A stretch of 11,009 nt of DNA from Vicinamibacterales bacterium (GTDB taxonomy: Bacteria > Acidobacteriota > Vicinamibacteria > Vicinamibacterales > UBA8438): NCBI GenBank assembly GCA_030745255.1, contig JASLOY010000063.1, positions 413 to 11,421 of the forward strand. The letters are read 5' to 3'. The notes under the pieces were generated by a model. It worked only from the letters and a program-made list of their open reading frames with translations, searched no databases and was not told where the DNA came from. Positions 1 to 6,720 of this stretch are shown in pieces. The translations under genes and the position numbers were made by a program. Within the stretch, counting starts at the first letter, position 1. Each line of letters opens with the position of its first letter.

Positions 1-51
1 AAGCGCCGCGGCGGTGCCGAGCAGCACCGACACGGTGGTGTCAGTCAACAT
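1..51 (-). CDS. N-terminal fragment of a probable membrane protein
   Basis: Reading leftward from the ATG at 51, 17 codons are open to the window edge: MLTDTTVSVLLGTAAAL. After a short polar start the residues are small and hydrophobic, as in a first membrane segment or a signal peptide. The gene would diverge from larE, with about 100 bases between the two start codons. I see no clear ribosome binding site before the ATG. The fragment is too short to assign a family. A metal or anion permease would fit the look of it and would be interesting beside a nickel-cofactor gene, but that is a guess. The call rests only on an open frame, a plausible start and hydrophobic composition. Confidence 0.45.
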   Translation of the reverse strand, partial: MLTDTTVSVLLGTAAAL

Positions 52-81
52 GAGCGTCAGTATGCGGGCCCCGGAGGCTGG

Positions 82-109
82 GTGACCGACATTCCGGCCG
101 GGCTATACT
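82..109 (+). promoter_or_regulatory. Candidate sigma70-type promoter of larE
   Basis: TATACT at 104-109 is a good -10 box. GTGACC at 82-87 is a moderate -35 box, 16 bases upstream. Transcription would begin near 116, so the GTG codon at 114 would lie at or before the first transcribed base. This favours the ATG at 153 as the larE start and gives a leader of roughly 37 bases. Seen by eye only. Confidence 0.45.
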
Positions 110-152
110 GTGAGTGAATAGCGTCGTGCCTCGAACCGCCCTGCATCATTCT

Positions 153-989
153 ATGCCGAGTCTGGACAACAAGATCACGCGGCTGCGCGAGCTGCTGGTC
201 AGCCTGGACCGAGTCGTCGTTTGTTTTTCTGGCGGCGTCGACTCCGCCTATCTGCTGGCCGAGGCGGTCGGCGTCCTCGGGGACCGGGCAACCGCGTTGA
301 CCGCCGTCTCGCCGAGCCTGGCGCCGGAGGAAGGCGCCGGCGCAACACGGCTTGCCAATCAGCTCGGGGCCCGGCACGTGCTGGTCGACACGCACGAGCT
401 CGACGACGCGCGCTACGCGGCCAATCCGGTCAACCGCTGCTATTTCTGCAAGACCGAGGTCTACACGAGTGCGGTGGCCGAAGCGGGCCGTCTCGGCACG
501 GCACACGTGCTCGACGGCTTCAACGTCGATGACAGAGGCGACCACCGGCCCGGGCGTCAGGCCGCCGGCGAGCATGACGTACGCTCGCCGCTCGACGAGC
601 TGGGATTCGCCAAAGCGGACATTCGGGAGGCCGCCCGCCGACTCGGGCTGCCGGTCTGGGACAAACCGGCGCTGGCCTGTCTCTCCAGCCGGTTTCCCTA
701 CGGCGTTGCCATCACGGCGGAGCGACTCACCCGCGTGGCCACCTGTGAGCACGCGCTCCGCGACCTCGGTTTCAGCATCTGCCGGGTCCGCTTTCACGAC
801 AGGATGGCAAGCATTGAGGTCGATCCGAGCGAGATACCCAGGCTCCAGACGCCCGCGGTTCAGGCCGAGGTGCGCCGCCGGTTTCGTGAGGCCGGTTTTG
901 ACAACGTCACGGTAGACCCCAGGGGCTATCGCAGCGGGTCGCTGAACGAAGGCCTTCCGCTGGCCGTCGTCGAGACGACCACAGCCTGA
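153..989 (+). CDS. larE: LarE-type ATP-dependent sulfur transferase, three-cysteine form
   Basis: LarE adenylates the pyridine-dicarboxylate precursor of the nickel-pincer nucleotide cofactor (used by lactate racemase LarA and relatives) and then installs sulfur; it is cytosolic. The 278-residue product has an N-terminal PP-loop ATPase site, SGGVDS at residues 26-31, the family block LDGFNVDDRGDHRPG (about 120-134), and the hallmark KPALACLSSRFPYG (about 171-184). From this start the hallmark cysteine is residue 176, the same number as the sacrificial Cys176 of Lactobacillus plantarum LarE. Two more cysteines lie in NRCYFCK (Cys96, Cys99). Known three-cysteine LarE proteins (Thermotoga type) hold a [4Fe-4S] cluster and need not sacrifice their own cysteine. 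I chose ATG 153 over GTG 114 because of the length match (L. plantarum LarE is about 276 residues), the Cys176 register and the upstream -10 box. No larA, larB or larC is in the window. The family call is firm; the partner enzyme is unknown. Confidence 0.93.
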   Translation: MPSLDNKITRLRELLVSLDRVVVCFSGGVDSAYLLAEAVGVLGDRATALTAVSPSLAPEEGAGATRLANQLGARHVLVDTHELDDARYAANPVNRCYFCKTEVYTSAVAEAGRLGTAHVLDGFNVDDRGDHRPGRQAAGEHDVRSPLDELGFAKADIREAARRLGLPVWDKPALACLSSRFPYGVAITAERLTRVATCEHALRDLGFSICRVRFHDRMASIEVDPSEIPRLQTPAVQAEVRRRFREAGFDNVTVDPRGYRSGSLNEGLPLAVVETTTA

Positions 990-1061
990 CCCCGGCGCGT
1001 TCACCTGTGTTTCGACGTCGCCGAAGGGTGAGCGGGCCTGAAGGCTCTTGCTACGACTCTC

Positions 1062-1090
1062 GGTCGGTCGAACATGCGAGCCGGCCGACC
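1062..1090. terminator. Candidate bidirectional stem-loop between converging genes
   Basis: The 101-base interval between the converging stops of larE (989) and the hydrolase gene (1091) holds an inverted repeat. GGTCGGTCG (1062-1070) pairs with CGGCCGACC (1082-1090), giving nine pairs including one G-T wobble and an 11-base loop. It begins directly after the hydrolase stop on the - strand and lies 73 bases past the larE stop on the + strand. Neither side is followed by a clear T-run, so an intrinsic terminator is possible but not typical. Confidence 0.4.
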
Positions 1091-1933
1091 TCAGTTCGTC
1101 TCGGCCCGCTGGTCCTTCCGCACGATATTGAAGAACGCGAAGATCTTCTCGAGCGTGTCGCGGCTCGAGTTGATGAAGCGGGAATGGTCACCGCCCTTCA
1201 CCTCGACGTAGACGTGCGCCATGCCGATCTCCTTCATCTTCGCCACCCATTCACGGGTCGTGGTCACCAACTGGTCTTGGTCGCCTTGCAGGACGATGAT
1301 CGGCACGTCCTTGAAGTCTTCGAGCTGATCGGGCTCGACCGACGGCGCCGGCGCGGCCACGCCCACCGCCGCCCACAGGTCCGGATACTCCGCCGCCAGA
1401 TGGTAGGTGCCGGCCCCGCCCATCGAGTGGCCCCAGAGATACATCCGGTTCTCGTCGATGTTGAACTCTTCCCGGACCATCTCGAAGACGTTCATCACGT
1501 CCTGCTGGCCCAGCTCGCCCAGATTCTCGGGCAGCGCTTCCGTGTCACCCTCGGCCCGGCGCATCCGGGGAATCCCGAGGCCACGGCTGCCATACCAGGC
1601 CCGCGGGTGATACCCCAGCGGCGAGACCATGATGTAGCCGTCGCGCTCGGCCGCATCGATGTTCCCCTCGTAGCCCATCATCCAGTCATAGGGGCGCCCC
1701 AGCCCGTGCAGCGTGACGATGAGCGGCCACTCACGCGACGCGTCGTAATTGGACGGCACGAACAGCGCGTAGGGCACCTCCTTACCGGTGCCCGGAAACG
1801 TGTAGGTACGTCCCTCCACGCGGTCGTCCCGCGCCACCACCGACCCCGGCTCTTGCGCCAGTGCCGGCACGGCGCCAAACACCACAGCCAGCACCACTCC
1901 CACCGCCACTACCGTGTGTCTGCGCGTATTCAT
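1091..1933 (-). CDS. Exported alpha/beta-hydrolase (predicted esterase or peptidase)
   Basis: The 280-residue secreted serine hydrolase has a signal peptide at residues 1-27: MNTRR, a hydrophobic run, then a probable cleavage after ALA (ALA|QEP). The hydrolase fold follows. It has the oxyanion strand VTLHGLG (His76), the nucleophile elbow GHSMGG with Ser170, the acid in LQGDQD (Asp218 or Asp220), and the catalytic histidine in KGGDHSRF (His250). This layout matches the group of exported predicted peptidases and carboxylesterases related to PHB depolymerase (LpqC-like). The substrate cannot be read from sequence. ATG 1933 is supported by GGAG at 1940-1943. An upstream in-frame GTG at 1993 would translate the heptamer repeats and bury the signal peptide, so I rejected it. 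It lies 65 bases downstream of the M16 pair on the same strand and may be co-transcribed with it. Confidence 0.85.
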   Translation of the reverse strand: MNTRRHTVVAVGVVLAVVFGAVPALAQEPGSVVARDDRVEGRTYTFPGTGKEVPYALFVPSNYDASREWPLIVTLHGLGRPYDWMMGYEGNIDAAERDGYIMVSPLGYHPRAWYGSRGLGIPRMRRAEGDTEALPENLGELGQQDVMNVFEMVREEFNIDENRMYLWGHSMGGAGTYHLAAEYPDLWAAVGVAAPAPSVEPDQLEDFKDVPIIVLQGDQDQLVTTTREWVAKMKEIGMAHVYVEVKGGDHSRFINSSRDTLEKIFAFFNIVRKDQRAETN

Positions 1934-1950
1934 GATGATCTCCGTCTTCG

Positions 1951-1978
1951 TCTGACTTCTGACTTCTGGCTTCTGAGA
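1951..1978. repeat. Heptamer tandem repeat in the M16-hydrolase spacer
   Basis: Four consecutive 7-base units on the + strand: TCTGACT, TCTGACT, TCTGGCT, TCTGAGA. The first two are identical and the others drift. Read on the - strand they are AGAAGTC-type units. The last unit lies in an 11-base dyad, CTTCT-G-AGAAG (1970-1980). The array ends 7 bases before the hydrolase ribosome binding site, so it lies in that gene's 5' leader if the genes are co-transcribed. I believe similar short heptamer arrays are scattered between genes in some acidobacterial genomes, but I cannot check this. Confidence 0.75.
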
Positions 1979-1981
1979 AGC

Positions 1982-1993
1982 GTGCATATGCAC
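1982..1993. promoter_or_regulatory. Perfect 12-bp palindrome, possible operator
   Basis: GTGCATATGCAC is a perfect dyad starting 5 bases past the stop codon of the M16 lipoprotein gene and about 50 bases before the hydrolase start. As RNA it could form only a weak tight hairpin, so a protein-binding DNA site is the likelier role if it has one. Twelve-base perfect palindromes also occur by chance. Confidence 0.3.
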
Positions 1994-1998
1994 TTCCC

Positions 1999-3531
1999 TT
2001 ACGACACCTCCACAAACATCTCTTCCACCGGCACCACGCGCACCCGGCCCGGATTGATCGAGAGCGGGTACGGTTTGATCGCTTCGTCCTCGGCGAGAAT
2101 TTCGTCGCCCACCGCGGTGTTGTAGGTCACCGGGGACGGCTCGCCCGACAGGAGATCGTCACGGAACGCTTCGGCGTCGCGCGTCACGATCGCGATCGCC
2201 AGATTGTCGGCCTGCAGATGCCGTCTGATGGCGGCGTTCACCTCGTCGACGGTCAGCGTCTCGAGACGGCTCCGGATCTCATCGATGAAGAACTCGGTGT
2301 CGTAGAACCGGGAATCCATCGCATAGCCGAGACGCCGGCTGGTGGTCTGGACATACAGCTTCGAATAGTTGACCAGATATTCACGGGTCGCCTCGAAATC
2401 GGTCTGTGACAGGCCGTTCTCGACCAGCAGGGCGAGCTCGCGCACCGCCTGACGCAGGGCGAACGCCGCGTTGTGATGCGGCACCGGCCGGATCCAGATA
2501 CTGAAGAACTGCTGACTCCGCGGCGTATTCGGGACCGGGAAGGTGGACCCGCCATCCTGAATGAAATTCTCGATGTAGGAATAGTCGCCGTAGTTCAACC
2601 CGCGCAGCCCCCGCATCTGGTTCATCAACCGACCGTTGAAGGTCCGATGCTCTCCGAAGTATGAGTTGGCCACCATCAGCGGGTAGAAATCGTCGTCGGC
2701 GCGTGTGACCGCGATCGGGAAGCCGATCGAGATGGCGGTCGCGATGGCGTCCTTCTCGACCAGCAGCAGCTCCAGTCCGTCGACGGCGCGCGGCGCCGGC
2801 AGCGCGCCCGCATTTATACTGCCGTCTCCGGGCGGAAGCGCTGCGGTCAGGTCGCCTTCGACCCGCTCGAGAAACCCATCCGGATAGCCGCCGGCCACAC
2901 CGACCAGCATGGTGTCGGCGGTGTAGCGCGCGGCATGGAACGCCCGCACGTCGTCGACCATGATCGCAGCCAGACCCCGCTCGGTGCCCATCTCGGTGGC
3001 CTCATACGGATGCCCGGCATAGAGCAGCGCGTTCAGAGTCTGCTTGCCCAGCTCCTCGTCGTCGTTGCCCCGCAGGGTCGACACGATGGCGTTGGTCAGG
3101 AAGTCGCGGTTGCGCTCGAAATCGTCCGCGTCGAGCCGGGGCGCCACGATGAGCTCCCGAAAGATCTCGTAGAACGGCTCCAAGTGGTCGCGATGCACCT
3201 CGCCGATAATGGTGGTGACCTCCTTGTCGTGCTGCGCACCGATCGACGCGGCCCAGGGATAGAGCGTGGTCGTCAGCTCCTGGTAGGTCAACGACGCCGT
3301 TCCCCCGCGCCCGATCATCAGCGCGGTAAGCGCGTTGAGCCCGTTCTTGCCGGCCGGGTCGTCAACCGACCCGGTCTCGAAGGTCACCCGCAAGGTCACC
3401 AGCGGCGAGTTCGGCGTCTGCAGCCCAATGCCATTCGCCGCAGGGGGGGTGTCTCCCGCGCCGCCACACCCCGCCGCAGCCACGGCGCTCGCGAGCAGGG
3501 CCAAGCAGAGAGGTCGGCTCAAGCTGCGCAT
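1999..3531 (-). CDS. M16-family peptidase-like lipoprotein, non-catalytic partner subunit
   Basis: The 510-residue product has a lipoprotein signal: Arg-rich start, a hydrophobic stretch, then AAGC with Cys22 as the likely lipidated residue (-3 is Ala rather than Leu). The mature part has the two-lobed M16 fold. Where the catalytic HxxEH should be, GLNALTALMIGRGG (about 64-77) puts Ala67, Ala70 and Leu71 in place of His, Glu and His, so zinc cannot bind. The C-terminal half keeps Arg307 and Tyr314 in MRGLRGLNYGDYSY, with the R-x6-Y spacing of Arg824/Tyr831 in insulin-degrading enzyme, where the pair helps bind substrate. It is therefore the substrate-binding half of a two-gene M16B protease. 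Starts GTG 3534 and ATG 3531 are adjacent; ATG 3531 overlaps the upstream TGA by one base, with a strong GGAGGAG just upstream. Translational coupling is expected. A run of seven C residues follows the lipobox codons. Confidence 0.88.
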   Translation of the reverse strand: MRSLSRPLCLALLASAVAAAGCGGAGDTPPAANGIGLQTPNSPLVTLRVTFETGSVDDPAGKNGLNALTALMIGRGGTASLTYQELTTTLYPWAASIGAQHDKEVTTIIGEVHRDHLEPFYEIFRELIVAPRLDADDFERNRDFLTNAIVSTLRGNDDEELGKQTLNALLYAGHPYEATEMGTERGLAAIMVDDVRAFHAARYTADTMLVGVAGGYPDGFLERVEGDLTAALPPGDGSINAGALPAPRAVDGLELLLVEKDAIATAISIGFPIAVTRADDDFYPLMVANSYFGEHRTFNGRLMNQMRGLRGLNYGDYSYIENFIQDGGSTFPVPNTPRSQQFFSIWIRPVPHHNAAFALRQAVRELALLVENGLSQTDFEATREYLVNYSKLYVQTTSRRLGYAMDSRFYDTEFFIDEIRSRLETLTVDEVNAAIRRHLQADNLAIAIVTRDAEAFRDDLLSGEPSPVTYNTAVGDEILAEDEAIKPYPLSINPGRVRVVPVEEMFVEVS

Positions 3532-4886
3532 CACCGCTCCTCCTCGGTCAGCAGGACGACCGTGCGGTTGGAATCGGCGAAGTAGGTCGACGCCACCATC
3601 ATGATGTCCTCCGCCGTGACTGCATCGTAGAGCTCGTAGACCCGGTTCACGGTGTCCGGGTCGCCAGTCAGCTGCAGATAGTGCCCGAGCGTCTCGGCGA
3701 TCGGGCCGGGGCTGTCGAGTCCCCGCGCGAACGAGTAGCGCATCGCCGACTTGGTGTCCGCAAGCACGGCGTCGTCGACCGGCTCGGTCTTGAAGCGCTC
3801 GATCTCAGCCAGGATGGCGTCGCGGACATGGGCGATCTGGTCCGGTTTGGTGATGCGCGCGATGACCTCGAACAACGGCGGGTCGCGTGAGTCGACCGCG
3901 CCCCCCTGGATCACGTCGACCGCCTGTTCCTGCAGATACAGCTGCTGGAACAGCGGCGCGTTCTGCGAAAAGAGTAGCTGCGACAGCACGTCCAGCGCCG
4001 GCATGTCGATCCGCTCGTCGGAGAACCTCGGCGCGTGATATCCGATGGTCAGTAACGGCAGCGTCGGATTGGGCCAGGTGATCTCGGCGGTCTGCTCGCG
4101 AGCCTGCGGCGGCTCGACGGGAATCGCCGGCTCGAAGTCTCCCGGCTCCCAGGCGCCGTAGTACCGCGTGACGAGCCGTTCGAGCTCCGCCTGATCGAAG
4201 TCGCCCACCACGACGATGATGCAGTTGTTCGGCCGGTAGTACCGATCGTAGAACTCGACGCTGTAGTCGTAGTGCTCCGGCATCGCGCGGATGTCGTCGA
4301 GCAGTCCGATGGTCGTGTGCTTATACGGATGGATCGTGAAGGCCAGGTCGTGCGCCTTCTCCCGCAGCAGCGAGATCGGATTGGAAAAGTTGAGGTTGTA
4401 CTCACCCAGGATGGCGCCCGCCTCGGTCCGGTAGTCGTCCTCCGAGTAGCTCAGATTCAGAAACCGATCCGACTCGAGGTCGATGATGGTCTCGAGCGCG
4501 TCGGCGCTCGCCACGGTGTGATAGGTGGTCCAGTCGCTCGTCGTGAACGCGTTCGAGTCGGCCCCGAGCCGCTTGATCGCCTCGTTGTAGGCGTCGGTGG
4601 GGTACTTCTCGGTGCCACGAAACATCATGTGCTCGAAGAAGTGCGCGTAGCCGGAGAAGCCCGGCTCTACCTCGTTGCGCGACCCGGTGCGCACCACCGT
4701 GTAGTAGGCGATGATGCCCGGGCTGTCGTAGTCGACACCCACCACCTTCAGGCCGTTGTCCAGCTCGAAGACGCTCACCGGAAACGGAAAGATCTTCTCG
4801 GCACTCTGCGCCGCGCTCACTCCGAACACCAGCGACCAGACGACGAGCGCCAGCCAACCGTGGCGCCACCCCGGTAATCGGGCCAT
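3531..4886 (-). CDS. M16-family zinc metallopeptidase, catalytic subunit
   Basis: The 451-residue exported peptidase has a signal peptide at about 1-28 (MARLPGWRHG, hydrophobic core, cleavage near SAAQS|AEK). The inverted zinc motif is HFFEH: His82 and His86 are ligands and Glu85 is the base. The third ligand is Glu162 in ILGEYN, exactly 76 residues after His86, the spacing usual in the family. The asparagine in SNAFTTSDWTTYH (about 111-123) fits the conserved M16 segment. The C-terminal half has lost the Arg/Tyr substrate pair: QLYLQEQAVDV puts Tyr317 and Asp324 at those positions. Its partner gene supplies that pair. The protein probably degrades oligopeptides or small proteins in the periplasm. 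GGGAGGAG lies 3 bases before ATG 4892 but 9 before ATG 4886, so I prefer 4886; both give nearly the same protein. It resembles the described Sphingomonas heterodimeric M16B proteases in organisation. Confidence 0.93.
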   Translation of the reverse strand: MARLPGWRHGWLALVVWSLVFGVSAAQSAEKIFPFPVSVFELDNGLKVVGVDYDSPGIIAYYTVVRTGSRNEVEPGFSGYAHFFEHMMFRGTEKYPTDAYNEAIKRLGADSNAFTTSDWTTYHTVASADALETIIDLESDRFLNLSYSEDDYRTEAGAILGEYNLNFSNPISLLREKAHDLAFTIHPYKHTTIGLLDDIRAMPEHYDYSVEFYDRYYRPNNCIIVVVGDFDQAELERLVTRYYGAWEPGDFEPAIPVEPPQAREQTAEITWPNPTLPLLTIGYHAPRFSDERIDMPALDVLSQLLFSQNAPLFQQLYLQEQAVDVIQGGAVDSRDPPLFEVIARITKPDQIAHVRDAILAEIERFKTEPVDDAVLADTKSAMRYSFARGLDSPGPIAETLGHYLQLTGDPDTVNRVYELYDAVTAEDIMMVASTYFADSNRTVVLLTEEER

Positions 4887-4924
4887 CAGCATGCTCCTCC
4901 CGCACAGGTTCTGAATAACGCCTC

Positions 4925-4932
4925 AGTATAAT
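4925..4932. promoter_or_regulatory. Back-to-back overlapping -10 boxes of a divergent promoter pair
   Basis: The + strand reads TATAAT at 4927-4932, a consensus -10. The - strand reads TATACT at 4930-4925, one mismatch from consensus. The two hexamers share four base pairs. The + box would start transcription near 4939, just before ATG 4942. The - box would start near 4918 and give the M16 genes a leader of about 30 bases with a strong Shine-Dalgarno. The -35 regions are weak: CAGGTT at 4905-4910 for the + strand, and GGAACA about 16 bases upstream for the - strand. Polymerase could hold only one of the two sites at a time. Confidence 0.55.
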
Positions 4933-4941
4933 GGCACCTGG

Positions 4942-5688
4942 ATGGCTGTTCCGCCCACCCCCCGTGCGCGGACCCACACGGTCGCCGTGCCGAGATCCCT
5001 ATTGGTCCTTGGCTCGACCGTGCTGCTGACAGCGCTGCTCGTGGTCGCCTATCTGCTTGGTCGAGACGCTGGACGAACCGAGCAAGCCGCCACCGGTCCC
5101 CCGGCCGCGGTGGCGCCAGAGCCAGTCGAACCGACGGTACCGCCTCGCGCCACCACCCGGCAAAGTCCCCGGCCACAGCGCCCTTCGGCGCCCGCGCCGT
5201 TACCGCCACTCACCCAGCCGTCCCCTGCATCACCACCGTCTCCCGCACCGGTGTCGGAGCCGGCGGCGCCCGACGACCCGGTGGTCGATGCACGCGAGCG
5301 CGCGGAGGTGGCGCGCTATTTCGAGCAAGTCGACGAGGTCGCTGGCAGCAGCGGCGGCGCCGGTGACCCGGAAACGCTGGCGATGGCGCTGCTCAGCCAG
5401 GCCACGGGCGGCGACTGGAGCCAGTTCGACGAGCTCGGGGACACCCAGCGGTCGATGCTCCGGCGGCTGCGCCGCCTCCAGGTGCCATCGCCGTGCCGGA
5501 ATTATCACGAGAAGATGGTGTCGCTCCTCGAGGCGGGCGCGAGCCTGCTCGACGAGGTCAAGCAGGGGGTGCAATCGGGCGATCTGGGCGCTCTGAGCAC
5601 GCTTGCGACAACCGCCCAACGGCTGCAAGCCGAAGCGGAAGAAGCCAGGAGGCTGGCCGCCGGCATTGAGCAACACTACGATCTGTGA
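4942..5688 (+). CDS. Membrane-tethered proline-rich protein with helical C-terminal domain, unknown function
   Basis: I do not recognise this 248-residue protein. Residues 1-19 are a short, basic N-terminus, and 20-39 are one clear membrane helix (LLVLGSTVLLTALLVVAYLL). Residues about 50-112 are a Pro/Ala/Ser-rich linker, and 113-248 are a charged, mostly helical domain ending in a long helix rich in Glu, Ala and Arg (about 190-243). The only cysteine is Cys185, in VPSPCRNYH. The topology is a single-pass anchor with an exported domain held off the membrane by a 60-residue linker, as in cell-envelope adaptor proteins. The linker could cross part of the periplasm. No Shine-Dalgarno precedes ATG 4942, which lies nine bases after a consensus -10, so a leaderless mRNA is likely. 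Coding is supported by sustained composition, a coherent domain layout and the fit between its stop and the next gene's stop. Confidence 0.8.
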   Translation: MAVPPTPRARTHTVAVPRSLLVLGSTVLLTALLVVAYLLGRDAGRTEQAATGPPAAVAPEPVEPTVPPRATTRQSPRPQRPSAPAPLPPLTQPSPASPPSPAPVSEPAAPDDPVVDARERAEVARYFEQVDEVAGSSGGAGDPETLAMALLSQATGGDWSQFDELGDTQRSMLRRLRRLQVPSPCRNYHEKMVSLLEAGASLLDEVKQGVQSGDLGALSTLATTAQRLQAEAEEARRLAAGIEQHYDL

Positions 5689-6720
5689 CTACCCGCATTC
5701 ACGGTCGAACGCCTGTATCTGGTGCCGCGACCCGAAAACCACCAGCAGATCGCCTACCTGCAATCTGAAATCGGCCGGCGGGCTCGCCGCCACGTCGTCG
5801 CGGCGTTGCACCGCCACGACACTCAGTCCCCACCGCTGTCGGATGTTCGCCTCGGCCAGGGTTTGTCCCGCGACCGAGCTATTCTCGCCAATCGGCGTCT
5901 GGTCGAGCTGAAGCTCTGAGCCGTCGACCGAGGCGTCGAAAAAATTGACGATTGCCGGCTTCACCACCAGATGCGCCAATCGCGCGCCGCCGAGGTGATA
6001 CGGATTGACCACGCGGTTGGCGCCGGCCTGGAGAATGCGCCGCTCCGCGCCCTCCTCGGTCGCGCGCGCCACGATGAACAGATCCGGATTCAACGATCGC
6101 GCCGTAAGCACCCTATAGACATTGTGGGCGTCGTCGTTCACACACGACACCAACCCGCGCGCATGCTGGGCATTGGCCGACAGCAGGGTCGCCTCCAGCG
6201 TGGCATCGCCGCTCACCGTCGGCAAGCCGTGCTCGGCCAACTCCTGCATCCGCGCCACGCGAGTGTCGACCACCACCACTTGACGCCCGGCGTGTCGCAG
6301 CTCGTCGACAACCGCGCGCCCCATCCGCCCGTATCCGCACACGATCTCGTGGCCGCTCATCCGCTCGATCATTCGGGACCTCCGTACACGCCCCAGATAG
6401 TGGCGAAACTCCCCTTCCATGATCGACCGCCCGATCTCGGACGCCAGGAAGAAGAAGATTCCCAATCCCGCTATCAGCAGCGCCATCGTCAGCAGCTGCC
6501 CGGCCTGCGAGAGCGGAAATTGTTCGGCGAATCCGACGGTCGTAATCGTGATGACCGTCATGAAGAGGGCGGTCCACCAGTCGGCGCCCTCGACAACCAT
6601 GTAGCCGACGGTACCGGCGGTGAACAGACTGACCACCAGCGCCGTCGCCCGTAACAGGCGCGACGGAGTTCCCACGACCGAGGGGCTGACAGCGCCGACG
6701 GACTCCTCTAACCTGATCAT
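5689..6720 (-). CDS. Two-helix ion-channel protein with cytosolic RCK (TrkA-N/TrkA-C) domains
   Basis: The 343-residue product has the architecture of prokaryotic RCK-gated potassium channels. Helix 1 is about 23-43, the pore helix about 46-59, the filter 61-66 and helix 2 about 75-95. The nucleotide-binding RCK_N domain (about 123-242) has GYGRMG (129-134) and an acidic strand end at Asp152. RCK_C is about 253-336. The filter reads T-V-G-F-A-E where TVGYGD is canonical: Phe replaces Tyr and Ala65 (codon GCC) replaces the second glycine, which may change selectivity or conductance. I recall relatives in which this second glycine is replaced, so it need not be dead. An alternative GTG start at 6747 adds nine residues; neither start has a clear Shine-Dalgarno. 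Its stop codon directly abuts the stop of the gene coming from the left. Confidence 0.88.
   Translation of the reverse strand: MIRLEESVGAVSPSVVGTPSRLLRATALVVSLFTAGTVGYMVVEGADWWTALFMTVITITTVGFAEQFPLSQAGQLLTMALLIAGLGIFFFLASEIGRSIMEGEFRHYLGRVRRSRMIERMSGHEIVCGYGRMGRAVVDELRHAGRQVVVVDTRVARMQELAEHGLPTVSGDATLEATLLSANAQHARGLVSCVNDDAHNVYRVLTARSLNPDLFIVARATEEGAERRILQAGANRVVNPYHLGGARLAHLVVKPAIVNFFDASVDGSELQLDQTPIGENSSVAGQTLAEANIRQRWGLSVVAVQRRDDVAASPPADFRLQVGDLLVVFGSRHQIQAFDRECG

Noticed and set aside
57..1004. 315-residue open frame on the - strand
   Set aside because: It lies antiparallel to larE, which has clear motifs. The product is Arg/Gly/Val-rich with no recognisable domain, as expected for a shadow frame in GC-rich DNA.
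1951..1978. A CRISPR array
   Set aside because: The units are 7 bases long, contiguous, and have no spacers.
1007..2125. 372-residue open frame on the + strand
   Set aside because: It is opposite the hydrolase and the end of the M16 lipoprotein gene, and is His/Arg-rich without motifs. It also reads through the heptamer spacer.
1999..3531. The lipoprotein as a decayed M16 peptidase
   Set aside because: The zinc motif is gone, but the frame, lipobox and Arg/Tyr pair are intact and complement the neighbour, so it is a partner subunit rather than a pseudogene.
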